From Planctomycetota bacterium (GTDB lineage Bacteria; Planctomycetota; Phycisphaerae; Phycisphaerales; UBA1924), in contig JAFLCN010000003.1 in the NCBI GenBank assembly GCA_017303555.1, forward strand, positions 186,001-250,000: a DNA stretch of 64,000 bases, given 5' to 3'. Positions within the stretch are counted from its first letter, which is position 1. Every line of letters begins with the position of its first letter. Under the pieces are notes generated by a model that was not told the origin of the DNA, did not search any database, and saw only the letters and a list, made by a program, of their open reading frames with translations. Positions 9,308 through 18,349 of the stretch are shown here, piece after piece. Made by a program: the position numbers and the translations under genes.

Positions 9308-9571
9308 TCACCGGCGATAGACATCCCGTCGATTGCCTATCCGAACCACCGTCACCGTGACGATCCGGTCCTCGATCTGGTAGATCACCCGAAAGTCCCC
9401 GACCCTGATCCGCCAGAGCGATTCCGCTCCGGACAGTTTTTCGCAGCCGTGCGGCCGGGGCGTGATGGCGAGTTGATCGATGGCGACGGCGATGCGAGCT
9501 CGATCCCGCGAGTTCACGGCAGCGAGTTCTTTCTCGGCCGCCTTCTTGAAGACAATCGAGTACGTGGACAT
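9308..9571 (-). CDS. relE: RelE/ParE family toxin
   Basis: 87-residue toxin of the RelE/ParE superfamily, whose RelE members cut mRNA at the ribosome. The protein begins YSIVFKKAAEKELAAV and carries the typical LWRIRVGDFRVIYQI strand-turn-strand with conserved Arg and Tyr. It ends with the family-typical VVRIGNRRDVYRR. It lies 44 nt downstream of the Phd-type antitoxin gene, in the same operon, the usual antitoxin-first order. Confidence 0.9.
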   Translation of the reverse strand: MSTYSIVFKKAAEKELAAVNSRDRARIAVAIDQLAITPRPHGCEKLSGAESLWRIRVGDFRVIYQIEDRIVTVTVVRIGNRRDVYRR

Positions 9572-9615
9572 CGGCGACTCCGTGCAGCAGGGACGGAGAC
9601 TATCGAGTTTTCGGT

Positions 9616-9921
9616 TTACAGGCCGAGCCGCTTCTTGACATCATCCCACGGCGTCGCGCCCGGTTCTTTCAATGCCGCTCGCGCCGCCTTCAGGTCATAC
9701 GCATCTTCCAGGCGCTGAAGCAGTTCCAGGTCCTCAATCGAAATGATCGCCGCGGCACGCTTGCCGCTCTTGGAAAGCACAATCCTCTGTCCGGTGCTCC
9801 GCACAAGGTCGATCGTGTCCGCAAAGCGGGCCCGGGCCCGGGCAACAGTCACCGTCGCGTCCTTGGAGCGGCCGGGGGCCGAAGTGCGTGATTTTGGACT
9901 GCGTGTTCGTGAGGCGGCCAT
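9616..9921 (-). CDS. Phd/YefM family antitoxin
   Basis: 101 residues. The core TVARARARFADTIDLVRSTGQRIVLSKSGKRAAAIISIEDLELL is the Phd/YefM DNA-binding and dimerisation fold; the C-terminal tail should wrap the toxin. About 22 Lys/Arg/Ser-rich residues precede the core. The start ATG at 9919-9921 has AGGAAA about 8 nt before it. A palindrome over its -10 box indicates autoregulation. First gene of the toxin-antitoxin operon with the RelE toxin. Confidence 0.88.
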   Translation of the reverse strand: MAASRTRSPKSRTSAPGRSKDATVTVARARARFADTIDLVRSTGQRIVLSKSGKRAAAIISIEDLELLQRLEDAYDLKAARAALKEPGATPWDDVKKRLGL

Positions 9922-9945
9922 GAAGGTTTTCCTGTGGCGTTTTTC

Positions 9946-9982
9946 TTGTACATAATGTACAAAACGCGCAATAAATTGTCAA
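9946..9982 (-). promoter_or_regulatory. Sigma-70-type promoter with palindromic operator for the toxin-antitoxin operon
   Basis: On the minus strand TTGACA (9982-9977), a 17-nt spacer and TACATT (9959-9954) make a near-consensus promoter. A perfect 17-nt palindrome, TTGTACAT-A-ATGTACAA (9946-9962), covers the -10 box and the expected start site. The antitoxin ATG lies 25 nt downstream. Operator over promoter is the standard design for Phd/RelE autorepression. Confidence 0.8.
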
Positions 9983-10094
9983 GGGCTTTCCGGCCCGGCC
10001 GCTCAAGCCCGGTTGCTTCCCGGATCCGCACGATTGCCCGAATCGGGCCGAACTTTCTGCGGGAAAGGGCGCTCCACCGCCATAGAGTTTCACG

Positions 10095-11357
10095 TTGAGC
10101 CGCGCGATAACCACAACTTCCGGACGCTCCGGGCCCGGGGGAGGAAGCCCCCGCAAACCCGCGGCGCGATCCTTCCTCTATATGGCCGCCAAACCCGGCG
10201 GCGGGCGCGCCATCGGCGTCAAGCAGGCCCGCGATGAACGCCACCTTGCTGGCGAACTCCGCAAAGAGCGCATGGCCCTGCTCCGCTCGATGAAGCTCCC
10301 GGTCGCGGTGCGCGAAAGCACGAGCGATGTCAAGCTCAAAGACCAGGCGGAATTGAACACGCAGCTCGCGCAGCTCCTTTCTCGCGGCTCGCCGCTGGTC
10401 GAGGCCCTCGAAGTGACCGGCGCATCCGTGTCGAACGCGATGAAGCCCCGCGCGCTCCGCATGCGCGATCTGGTCGCCGGCGGTGCGAGCTTCGCCGATG
10501 CCTGCGACCAGGTGGGCGGCTTCGATCGGGTCACGGTGGCTCTATATCGTGCCGCGGAACGCACGGGCGATCTTGCGGGCGCTGCGAAGCAGCTCGCCAT
10601 CGCCGCCCGCCGCCAGCTTCAGGTGCAGGGCAAGGCCGCGACGCTGATGATCTACCCGGCGATTCTGCTGACGATCACCACGCTGGCCGCGGCGTTTCTC
10701 TTGACGCAGATTCTCCCGAAGATCGGCGAAGCCCTGGCCGCGGCCGGCGCTCAGCTCCCGCTCTTCACGCGCATCCTCCTCGCCATCGGCACCTTTCTAC
10801 GCGACAACCTGCTTCCCGTGCTCATCGGCGTGACACTGGTTGTGGGCGCGACCATCATCTTCAGGAAGATCGTCGGCGCGTTCATCTTCGGCTTCATGCG
10901 GAAAGCGCCGGCGATCCGGCACGTCGTGCTCGCTCAGGAATCGGCCCGGTTTTTCAGCGTCATGGCGGCGCTCACCCGGTGCGGCGTCCCGCTGGCCGAT
11001 GCGCTCGGCATCGCCAGCGGCGCGATCACGCATCCGGAGATGCGGGAGCAGCTCGAAAAGCTCCGCACCAGGCTCATCGAGGGCGGTGTACTGCGCAACC
11101 TGATCGACGATGTCGTGGCGCTCCCGATCACGACGCGCCGGCTGATGATCGCCGCGGAACGCGCGGGCGATCTGCAAAGCGCCTTCGACACGCTCGCGAC
11201 CGACGCTATGGAAGAAGTGGAAACTCGCTCGCAGCGACTCATCGCGATGATGGAACCCGCGGTAATCGTCTTCCTGTTCCTGGTCGTCGGGTCGGTGATC
11301 CTGGGCGTGATGATCCCGCTGCTGAACCTGAGCAGCAGTGTCGGCATGGGCGGCTGA
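10095..11357 (+). CDS. gspF: Type II secretion inner-membrane platform protein GspF
   Basis: Polytopic platform protein of type II secretion/type IV pilus machines, which couples the assembly ATPase to the pseudopilus. Two copies of the T2SSF domain are visible: residues about 80-205, ending in a membrane helix at LMIYPAILLTITTLAAAFLLTQI, and about 285-400, ending MEPAVIVFLFLVVGSVILGVMIPLL. The family's N-terminal FxYxA motif is present as FLYMAAKPGGG (residues 27-37), so the TTG at 10095 keeps it, while ATG 10182 would cut into it; no good ribosome site marks either. First gene of a nine-gene run to 19081. GspD and GspE are not in the window. Confidence 0.9.
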   Translation: MSRAITTTSGRSGPGGGSPRKPAARSFLYMAAKPGGGRAIGVKQARDERHLAGELRKERMALLRSMKLPVAVRESTSDVKLKDQAELNTQLAQLLSRGSPLVEALEVTGASVSNAMKPRALRMRDLVAGGASFADACDQVGGFDRVTVALYRAAERTGDLAGAAKQLAIAARRQLQVQGKAATLMIYPAILLTITTLAAAFLLTQILPKIGEALAAAGAQLPLFTRILLAIGTFLRDNLLPVLIGVTLVVGATIIFRKIVGAFIFGFMRKAPAIRHVVLAQESARFFSVMAALTRCGVPLADALGIASGAITHPEMREQLEKLRTRLIEGGVLRNLIDDVVALPITTRRLMIAAERAGDLQSAFDTLATDAMEEVETRSQRLIAMMEPAVIVFLFLVVGSVILGVMIPLLNLSSSVGMGG

Positions 11358-11520
11358 TTTCGGCCTCCCCGGGGGAATGCGCCGTTCAGCCCGTTTGGCC
11401 GATAAGATTCATCCTCTGCAACTTTGGCAGGCGTGATCTCGACCGATTCCGGGCTGTTCGAGCCCCTTTGATTCCCACCGGCGAACCCGATCCATGTCCG
11501 GCGCGCTAGAGAAAATACCC

Positions 11521-11979
11521 ATGGCACACCTCAGCAACAACACAAACAAGCCCGTCGTCCGAGCCGTTTCGAAGGCGGGCCTTCGAGCCTCCGCCCGCGG
11601 CTTCTCGCTGCTCGAACTGACGCTCGTGCTCATCATCCTGGGCGTGCTCATGGCCGTCGCAGCCGTCAACGTCTTCGGGCAAGGCGAGCGTGCGAAAGCC
11701 ACCGCCACGCGTGCCACGCTCGCGACGATCAAGAACGCCATCGTGCAGTACCACCTGGAGCAGAGCGCCTACCCGCCCGATCTCCAGACGCTCGTCAACG
11801 CGAAGATTCTCGAGGCCGGCAAGCTCAGCGACGGCTGGAAGCGCCCGCTCTTTTATGACCCCATCGGCCCGAGCATCGAGCAGCCGTTCTATCTGTACAG
11901 CCGCGGCTCCGACGGCCAGTCTCCCTCCGCGGACGACATCAACGCGTTCGAGGCGGTTGTCACCACGTCCAACCCGTAG
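11521..11979 (+). CDS. gspG: Major pseudopilin GspG
   Basis: Main subunit of the secretion pseudopilus. The prepilin leader ends ASARG, and cleavage before FSLLELTLVLIILGVLMAVAAVN gives an N-methylated Phe with Glu at +5. The C-terminal domain has the GspG pattern: ATLATIKNAIVQYHLEQSAYPPDLQTLV and a DGWKRPLFYDP loop. The last third (SRGSDGQSPSADDI) matches the calcium-binding end of GspG. ATG 11521 is chosen over ATG 11494; both are in frame. It follows gspF by about 160 nt and precedes the other pseudopilins. Confidence 0.93.
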   Translation: MAHLSNNTNKPVVRAVSKAGLRASARGFSLLELTLVLIILGVLMAVAAVNVFGQGERAKATATRATLATIKNAIVQYHLEQSAYPPDLQTLVNAKILEAGKLSDGWKRPLFYDPIGPSIEQPFYLYSRGSDGQSPSADDINAFEAVVTTSNP

Positions 11980-12014
11980 CGCTTTTTCCACACACGCGCC
12001 GAAACGAGTCTCCA

Positions 12015-12677
12015 TTGCGATCCGCCCGCGGCATCACCTTCCTCGAGACGATCCTCGCCGTGGCGCTCCTCGGCCTGACGACCATGAGCGTCGTTCTCGC
12101 CGTCAACTACATCAGCCTCGCCTCGCTCCGCAACGCGCACAGGATGAACCAGGCCGAGATCGCCAACCGCCTCCTGCTCCAGTTCTTTGATGACCCCGCC
12201 TCGCTCCCGAGCGATACCCAGCCGATCCAGTATGGAAAGGAAGGCGAGTTCCGATACCGCTGGACGCTGGGCGAAGAGCCCGTCACAGTCGAGTTGCCCA
12301 CGCCCGTCACGCCCGATGCCGAGGCCGATCGGCGCGAGCAGCAGCTCGCCTCGCTCGGCCGCTCGAGCACCGATCGCTTCAGCCGGTTCCGCGTGGTGCG
12401 CGTGAAGGTCTGGCTGGGCGAAGAGACCGGGGGCAGTTTCTTTCCCGATGCGGGCGTGCCGCAGGTCACGCTCTCGCGCCTCTACGACCCAGCGGATATT
12501 CCGAACTGGAACCCCGACAAGCTCCGGCGTCAGATCGACAGCGGGGGCGGGCTCAAGGGCGTGCTGGATCAGATGACCGGCGCGAGAAACTCCGGCTTGC
12601 GTCCCTCCGTGAGCCAGCAGGATTCGACCCGGCGCCAGCAGTCCGCGACAGGGGCGGGGGGGAGTGGAAAGAAATGA
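12015..12677 (+). CDS. Minor pseudopilin (GspI/GspH-like)
   Basis: 220 residues from a TTG start. The short leader MRSARG is followed by ITFLETILAVALLGLTTMSVVLAVNY, a type IV pilin-like hydrophobic helix with Glu at +5. The rest is variable, with an acidic beta-rich part and a Gln/Ser-rich tail. Its position between GspG and a GspJ-like gene argues for GspI, but the sequence alone does not separate I from H. The stop overlaps the next start by 4 nt (ATGA), implying translational coupling. Confidence 0.75.
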   Translation: MRSARGITFLETILAVALLGLTTMSVVLAVNYISLASLRNAHRMNQAEIANRLLLQFFDDPASLPSDTQPIQYGKEGEFRYRWTLGEEPVTVELPTPVTPDAEADRREQQLASLGRSSTDRFSRFRVVRVKVWLGEETGGSFFPDAGVPQVTLSRLYDPADIPNWNPDKLRRQIDSGGGLKGVLDQMTGARNSGLRPSVSQQDSTRRQQSATGAGGSGKK

Positions 12678-14095
12678 CCACCCGGCGCGGCTTTACCCTG
12701 CTCGAGGTCGTTCTGGCGACGGCGCTTGGGGCGATGGTGATTCTGGTCTGCCTCGCGCTCTTGCGTTCGATGGAAAGGCTCGAGCGTCCGCTCGCCGTGC
12801 GCCAGCAGGAGCTCGCGGATCTGCATCGCGCCCGCACCGTGATCCAGCGCGCGATGTCCACGCTGGTGATGTCGGACACGACGCCCCCGGTGAATCCCAA
12901 CGCGCGGCGCACAGTCGCGTCCTCGAGTTCCACATCGGAGGATGCGAACAAATCGGCCTTCGAGACGACCGCCGAGGCGACGCAGACCAAGCAGCAGCAG
13001 CAAGCCCGCCCGCCCTCGCGCCTTCTGCTCGAAGCCGATCAATCCGATGAGCTCAAGGCGATGCTCCAGCAGGTCGGCATGCCGGCCGATTCCGCCGCGG
13101 CGATCCAGCGCATGGAAGTCGTGGTCGATACGCCGCCTATCGCGCCCGCGTTCCGGGCTGAATTGGGCGATCTCATCGCTTCGACCTACGCGCAGAACAA
13201 GGCTTCCAGCGGCCAGACATCCGGAAACTCCGGAACATCATCGGGGGGTTCGGGAACATCCGGCCTGTCGAACGCCTCGAACGCATCCGCGGCTTCGATG
13301 AGCGGTGCGTCCGGGTCATCGGCGACTTCCCGGTCTTCGGGTTCGGCCCGTGGCACAGCGCTCCGCAACCGGCTGAACAATGCGGCGCAGAGCGGCACCG
13401 CCAACGGCAATCGTCGCTCGCTCAGCCTGAACGGGAATTCGGCCAACGCAACGAAATCGGGTTCGCTCCGCGGCGCATTCGAGATCCGACCGATGCTGAC
13501 CGACGCGAATCTTGAAGCGCGGCGCGACGGGAAGCCCCTCCTGTACGAGCTCTGGTGGAGCCCGCTTCCTGCCGCGAAGGACACGAGCAAGACGAGCCCT
13601 CTCAGCGCGAACTCTTCCGGTGCCGCGAACCCGGCGTTGGACGATCCGCGCACGCTCGAAGCGTGGGGCGAGCCGGTGCTGCTGGCGGACAATCTCGTCA
13701 AGTGTCGCTGGCAGTTCTTCTCTTCGGGCGAGAAGCGCAGCGCCCACAGCGCCGTGTGGGACAAGGAGCTTCCCGCCTACGTCGAGTTTGAGATCCAGAC
13801 CAAGACCGGCTTGTACGAGAACTGGATGTTCGAAGTCGGCTGGACAAAGGGGCCGGAACTCGCGACAACGGCCACGGAAAACGCCGGAGGGCCCGACGCG
13901 GCGAATCCGACCGGAGGCGGGCCTCTCGATGCCAACGGCAATCCGCGCAACGATGCCGGTGCGGGCACCGATGGCCCGCGCGGTCCCGGCCAGGGCGGCC
14001 CGCGTGGCCCGCGTCCGCAGCAGCCTCCCAAACCTCCCACCCAGCCGGGCAGCGGCCCACGGTACGACGTGCTCCCGAATTCAGGCCCCCGATGA
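12674..14095 (+). CDS. Minor pseudopilin GspJ-like with low-complexity insert
   Basis: 473 residues, about twice the usual GspJ length. The leader MTTRRG and the helix FTLLEVVLATALGAMVILVCLALL are canonical. A GspJ-like body continues as LADLHRARTVIQRAMSTLV. Between about residues 175 and 265 lies a Ser/Gly/Asn/Ala-rich stretch of low complexity, and the last 80 residues are rich in Gly, Pro and Asn. A conserved-looking beta segment (GKPLLYELWWSPLPA, later KCRWQFFSSG) sits between them. It overlaps the gene before and the gene after by 4 nt each. Confidence 0.75.
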   Translation: MTTRRGFTLLEVVLATALGAMVILVCLALLRSMERLERPLAVRQQELADLHRARTVIQRAMSTLVMSDTTPPVNPNARRTVASSSSTSEDANKSAFETTAEATQTKQQQQARPPSRLLLEADQSDELKAMLQQVGMPADSAAAIQRMEVVVDTPPIAPAFRAELGDLIASTYAQNKASSGQTSGNSGTSSGGSGTSGLSNASNASAASMSGASGSSATSRSSGSARGTALRNRLNNAAQSGTANGNRRSLSLNGNSANATKSGSLRGAFEIRPMLTDANLEARRDGKPLLYELWWSPLPAAKDTSKTSPLSANSSGAANPALDDPRTLEAWGEPVLLADNLVKCRWQFFSSGEKRSAHSAVWDKELPAYVEFEIQTKTGLYENWMFEVGWTKGPELATTATENAGGPDAANPTGGGPLDANGNPRNDAGAGTDGPRGPGQGGPRGPRPQQPPKPPTQPGSGPRYDVLPNSGPR

Positions 14096-14967
14096 TTTTC
14101 CGGCGATTCACAACTCCGAACCCTGATACCCAACGGGCGTTTGCGCTGCCGGTGGTGCTCATGGTCAGTTTGGCGCTGGCGACCTTGATCACCGTTCTGC
14201 TCGACCGCTTTGGGTCGCAGACGCGCTCGGTGACGGGGATTGTGCATTCGTACGAGAACTACCACGCCGGGCGCGGGCTTCATCAACTCTTTGAAGCGTG
14301 GCTCCGCAGCATCGCGGGGAACGCGAAGATCAGCGGCAAGCTGGGCGAGCACGGGCTGGCACTGACGGCAACGCTCTCGGAAGGCTTGACTCCGAACGCC
14401 AACGGCGCCGAAACGGTCAAGATGTACCTCGCCGACGGTCAGGGGTCGATTCTGGCCGAGCCGGGGTCCCTCCCGGCGGAAGAGGTCGCCCTCGCTCAGG
14501 CGATTATCAACGCCGCTCGCGATCTGGACGCTCAGTCGGGCGGATCGGATGGGGGCGTCGAAGGCTCGATCGCCCGGCGCCAGTTCGGACCGATCGCGGT
14601 CAGCCTGCGCTCCGCGTCTCCCAGGACGATCCGGGCGGCGGTTTCCGGGGCGACCGCTGGGGAAAAAGTGGACGAGATCGTCGCGGAACTGCTCAAGGCG
14701 CGCGAGGATCTGAGCGTCACTTCGACGGCGGTTTTGGAGATCGCGAACAAGGTTGGCCTTGCCGGTGATGTCCGAGCCAACCTGCTGAAGGTGATCACTG
14801 TGGACCCCGCGATGTGGAACATCACGGCCGAGGTGCTTTCCGACCGCCTGATCGGTGGCGGGCTGCTGATGAGGTACAAGGGGACAGCCCTGGTCGGTGC
14901 CAGCACCGCGGGCGCAACGACGGCCCGGAGCGTCATCCGGCAATGGACCCGGGAAGATGTCCGTTAG
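14092..14967 (+). CDS. GspK-like minor pseudopilin
   Basis: 291 residues. The N-terminal helix ALPVVLMVSLALATLITVLLDRF follows a short basic leader and lacks Glu at +5, which is the hallmark of GspK, the tip pseudopilin. The body contains ENYHAGRGLHQLFEAWLRS, where GspK proteins carry similar Ala/Gly-rich helical text, and a helix-hairpin-like stretch (ALAQAIINAARDLDAQSG). It ends shortly before the GspC-like gene. The call rests on order and helix type; the globular part is divergent. Confidence 0.65.
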   Translation: MIFRRFTTPNPDTQRAFALPVVLMVSLALATLITVLLDRFGSQTRSVTGIVHSYENYHAGRGLHQLFEAWLRSIAGNAKISGKLGEHGLALTATLSEGLTPNANGAETVKMYLADGQGSILAEPGSLPAEEVALAQAIINAARDLDAQSGGSDGGVEGSIARRQFGPIAVSLRSASPRTIRAAVSGATAGEKVDEIVAELLKAREDLSVTSTAVLEIANKVGLAGDVRANLLKVITVDPAMWNITAEVLSDRLIGGGLLMRYKGTALVGASTAGATTARSVIRQWTREDVR

Positions 14968-15053
14968 TCGAAAGACCGGCGGGAACCGGGGGCGGGAGTT
15001 TCGTAGAATGCGGTCGCTGCCGAACGGCGGAGCTGATTCGGAAAGGGATTCGG

Positions 15054-15788
15054 TTGTTCAAGGACGTGACACGAGATCGGGCAAAGAGCTTGACGCGCGC
15101 CGGGCAGGTCGGCGCGCTCACGCTCGCATCGCTAGCCGGAGTGGTGCTCGCCGTCGGGCTTCCGGGTACTTCGGCTCCCAAGTTTGAACGCACCGAAACG
15201 GTCGAGCCGACCCGGGTCGCCGATTCCGGGCCCGAGCGGGAGAAGCCCGCGATCCTCGAGCGACGCGCCGTTTCCATCGCGGCAAATCTCAAGCAGCTCG
15301 GAAATGCCCCGAAGGAGCCGCCCCCCATCGCGCCCGAAGCCGGCGACGACACCGGCGAACAGCCCCAGGCTCCGGTGCCCGTGGTGCAGGAAACCGCGAT
15401 GGTTTTCCTCGGGCTGCTCGGGTCTTCGGCGCGTCCGATGGCGCTGGTTTCGATCGATTCGCACCAGCAGGTGCTCGCGGTCGGCGATGTTGTCCGCAAG
15501 GGTTCGGGCGAAACGATCAAGCTCGTGCGCGTCGAGAAGAACGGCATCGAGATCGAGACCAAGGGCGGGACGCGGAAGGTTGAACTCGCTCCCCGCACCG
15601 GCGCCGCGTACACCACGCTCCAGAATTCGCCATCCGGCGCGGCACCCAACCCCGGCCTCACCACCCCGATGTCGCCCGCGGCTCCGCCCCCCGGCACCGC
15701 GACGAATCGGCCGCGCCGCGAGAACGAGATGCGAGCGCCTGGCCCGCGTCGTCAGCGCTTCGATGAATCCGGCGGTGCACGCGAATGA
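15054..15788 (+). CDS. GspC-like bitopic membrane protein of the secretion operon
   Basis: 244 residues from TTG 15054, preceded by GGAAAGGG. A cytoplasmic leader of about 18 residues, a membrane helix (VGALTLASLAGVVLAVGLP) and a Pro/Glu-rich spacer lead to a domain with FLGLLGSSARPMALVSIDSHQQVLAVGDVVRKGSGETIKLVRVEKNGIEI. That matches the homology region of GspC, which contacts the outer-membrane secretin. The tail is Pro/Arg-rich. It overlaps the gspL start by 4 nt. Longer in-frame starts would run back into gspK and were not used. Confidence 0.65.
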   Translation: MFKDVTRDRAKSLTRAGQVGALTLASLAGVVLAVGLPGTSAPKFERTETVEPTRVADSGPEREKPAILERRAVSIAANLKQLGNAPKEPPPIAPEAGDDTGEQPQAPVPVVQETAMVFLGLLGSSARPMALVSIDSHQQVLAVGDVVRKGSGETIKLVRVEKNGIEIETKGGTRKVELAPRTGAAYTTLQNSPSGAAPNPGLTTPMSPAAPPPGTATNRPRRENEMRAPGPRRQRFDESGGARE

Positions 15789-17686
15789 GCGGCAGAGTCT
15801 GCTATGTCGCGCGCGCCGATCGGGGAAGCCGCATCGAATCGCTCCGCCTTGTGGGCGCGCGCACGGACGAATTGTGGGCCGTGCCCCTGTCGGTACCCGC
15901 GGGCGGCGAATCTTCCGAGCCGGAACTGTTCGACAATCAGGGCCTGGTTGCCGCGGCAAACTGGATTCAAGGACGCACCGTCGGCGAGAAATCGCGTGTT
16001 GGCGAGCTCTCGCTTCTGTGTCTCGATGCCGAGGGCTTTTCTACGGGGTGGATTACAAGTCCGAGCATCGAACGCCACATCGTGACGACCGTGGTCGCTT
16101 CGGGTGTCGGGAGCGACGAGGCGGGCTCCGCTGTCGGCCCGGGCCTGGGTTTCTATTTCCCGTCGGGGTCCGAGGCGGGCGTGCAGGCCATGACCCTCGC
16201 TGCGGAACCCGAGATCAAGCCCGTCAAGGGCAAGGTCGAAGCCGAACCTGTTGCCGGCGCCGCCGCGCTCCGCGTGCCCGTCCTCGCCGGCGCTGATGCG
16301 CCCGTGCGGCTGTTGATCGACTTGCTCGACGAGCGCGGTATTTCCGTGGATTCCGTCACGACCATCTGGCACGCCATGGCCCGCGTCTGGGGTGGAAATG
16401 ATTCCGCCGCGGAACGCAACAACATCGTGACGGAGGATTCCGGCGTTGCCGCGATCATCCTGATCGATCCGCGCGGGCGACTGCTCTGGTGCTGGTCCGC
16501 AAAGGGCGAGCTTCTTGCCGGTGGGTCGATGCGGCTCGCAGCGCCCGCCACGGTCGGACGCGTGCCCGTGCCGTCGGCCGCCGATGCGGCCCGTCTGACC
16601 AATGACTGGATCGCCTGGGGGTCGCAGATCGGCGTCGTGCCGCGGCGCGTTGCCTGCATCGCCGCGGATGATCCGGTCGGGGTCGGCGAGGATTCGGCAT
16701 CTTTTCACGCCGGAATCTTCGGAGCCAAGCTCGCCGGTGCGTGGGGCGGGGCGGGCGTGGATCTCGTATTGGACCAGGACCCGATCGGCGCAACGCTCGC
16801 CCGACTGGCCGCGGCAACCGCCGACGCGCGCCCGGATGAGCCGGCGATCGCTGGGATTCAGACGCTCTCGCACCGACCCGGAAAACTGCACCGGCGCATG
16901 CACACCTGGATCGCGCTCGGTGTGCTTGGTGCCGCGGCACTCGCCGGCGGCGCGGCATGGAAACTCCGTTCGAGCGCCGACCAGCTCGCGCAGACCGCGA
17001 GCGAGGAGGACGCCCGCTGGCGCTCGGCCGTTCAGGCGGCGTATCCCAACCTGATGAAACTCTCCGGCGACGTGGACATCGAGGCCGAGCTCGCCAAGAT
17101 GATGACGCGCCACCAGCAGGAGCGCTCCCGAAACGAGAAAGAGCCCACCCGCCCGATCATCCAGGAACTCGAGACGCTTTCGATGGCCCTTGCCGATCCC
17201 GAGATCGAGCTCGAGAGCATCGCGTTCTCCGGCGGGGCCGCGGCGTCGGTGCTCATCACGGTCTTTGTTCCCGACATCAAGGTCGCGGAAAGCGTCTTCA
17301 AGTCGCTGACGTCGATCAGCGGCAGCAACATCGAATCCTGGCAACCGACCTACACACCCTCCGGCGCAAAGCTGAAGGCGGCTTTCACAGGGCGATGGAA
17401 AAATCCCAAGCCCGGCACGCCCGCGTCGCCCGCACCCGGCCACGCCGAGACCAACAAACCCGCCCCGCCGGCAGCGTCTCCCAGGCCGGCGCCTCACAGT
17501 TCGCAGCCGGCCACCGCGCCTCGCCCGGTGCCGACCAAGCCCGTGCCCGCGGTTGCGCCCGGCGCGAATCCGCAGCCCGGGATCGATCCGCAGCCTGTCC
17601 AGCCCGCGCCGCTGCAGCAGGAAACACCCGCACCTGCCGAGAAGCCCGCGGACACGCCCGCCTCGCCGGTCGGAGGTGGCGCGTGA
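15785..17686 (+). CDS. gspL: Type II secretion assembly protein GspL-like
   Basis: 633 residues. The N-terminal half resembles the cytoplasmic actin-like domain of GspL/PilM. One membrane helix (WIALGVLGAAALAGGAAWKL, about residues 378-398) leads to a periplasmic ferredoxin-like domain of GspL/PilN type (LETLSMALADPEIELESIAFSGG, later ESVFKSLTSISGSNIESWQP). The last 80 residues are Pro/Ala-rich. GspL links the assembly ATPase GspE to GspM. The start ATG overlaps the gene before, and the TGA overlaps the GTG of gspM. Confidence 0.75.
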   Translation: MSGRVCYVARADRGSRIESLRLVGARTDELWAVPLSVPAGGESSEPELFDNQGLVAAANWIQGRTVGEKSRVGELSLLCLDAEGFSTGWITSPSIERHIVTTVVASGVGSDEAGSAVGPGLGFYFPSGSEAGVQAMTLAAEPEIKPVKGKVEAEPVAGAAALRVPVLAGADAPVRLLIDLLDERGISVDSVTTIWHAMARVWGGNDSAAERNNIVTEDSGVAAIILIDPRGRLLWCWSAKGELLAGGSMRLAAPATVGRVPVPSAADAARLTNDWIAWGSQIGVVPRRVACIAADDPVGVGEDSASFHAGIFGAKLAGAWGGAGVDLVLDQDPIGATLARLAAATADARPDEPAIAGIQTLSHRPGKLHRRMHTWIALGVLGAAALAGGAAWKLRSSADQLAQTASEEDARWRSAVQAAYPNLMKLSGDVDIEAELAKMMTRHQQERSRNEKEPTRPIIQELETLSMALADPEIELESIAFSGGAAASVLITVFVPDIKVAESVFKSLTSISGSNIESWQPTYTPSGAKLKAAFTGRWKNPKPGTPASPAPGHAETNKPAPPAASPRPAPHSSQPATAPRPVPTKPVPAVAPGANPQPGIDPQPVQPAPLQQETPAPAEKPADTPASPVGGGA

Positions 17687-18300
17687 CACCCGCCGACACA
17701 GGCCTCACCCTTCCCGGCACGGCCGAGCAGCCCGCGCCGCGCAGTTCCGCGGCGGTTTCCGACCTCCTCGCGCAGGCCGGCGACCTCGCCGGTCGGACCG
17801 AGCGTGCGAACCGGCCCGTCTCGCTCATCTATCTCTCCGGCGCGATCCTGGCGCTGGCGCTTTTCATGCTCGCATACTTCCTGTTCGCCCGGTTCACGGC
17901 ATCGAGCCGTTTGGGAACCGAGTCGGAGCGTGCAGCCCGCATCGAACGCCTCGTCGCGCGGATGAAGGATTACGACCGGATCAACGAGGAGCGGCGCGAA
18001 GAGATGCGTCCGCTGCCGACAATGCAGACGCAGATCGCCGATGCCGCCGTCGCGGCGCAGCTCAAGACCAAGCTCGCGCCCGCCCAGCCGGGCAGCGGGC
18101 AGCGAACGGGCGATCTGGTTCGACGCACCTGGAAATACAGCGATCTGCACGAGGAGTCGCTGGAAAAAGTCTTTGATTGGATCTCCCGCTCGCAGCGCGA
18201 TATCCCCGGCCTTGAATTGATCGGTCTCACGCTCCGCCCGGAAGCCACGACGTGGCGCGTGGAAGTCGTGTTCGGTCGGTGGGAACGAACCGGATCGTGA
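17683..18300 (+). CDS. gspM: GspM-like bitopic protein
   Basis: 205 residues beginning at GTG 17683, which shares bases with the gspL stop (GTGA). A cytoplasmic leader of about 45 residues, one membrane helix (LIYLSGAILALALFMLAYFLFARF) and a coiled-coil-like stretch (SERAARIERLVARMKDYDRINEERREEM) precede a ferredoxin-like end (SQRDIPGLELIGLTLRPEATTWRVEVVFGRW). Size, topology and place after gspL support GspM. A much longer frame extends upstream inside gspL but is only a shadow. Confidence 0.65.
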   Translation: MTPADTGLTLPGTAEQPAPRSSAAVSDLLAQAGDLAGRTERANRPVSLIYLSGAILALALFMLAYFLFARFTASSRLGTESERAARIERLVARMKDYDRINEERREEMRPLPTMQTQIADAAVAAQLKTKLAPAQPGSGQRTGDLVRRTWKYSDLHEESLEKVFDWISRSQRDIPGLELIGLTLRPEATTWRVEVVFGRWERTGS

Positions 18301-18349
18301 ATGGCGCGCTCCATCCGTGCGGCAATCGGCAGAATCACCGGAGAAGCAG

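Noticed and set aside
7742..9718. 658-codon plus-strand frame
   Set aside because: It crosses fic, tdh and the toxin gene on the other strand and is Arg/His-rich without motifs.
15752..17689. 645-codon minus-strand frame
   Set aside because: Antisense of gspL; Arg/Gly-rich text without recognisable domains.
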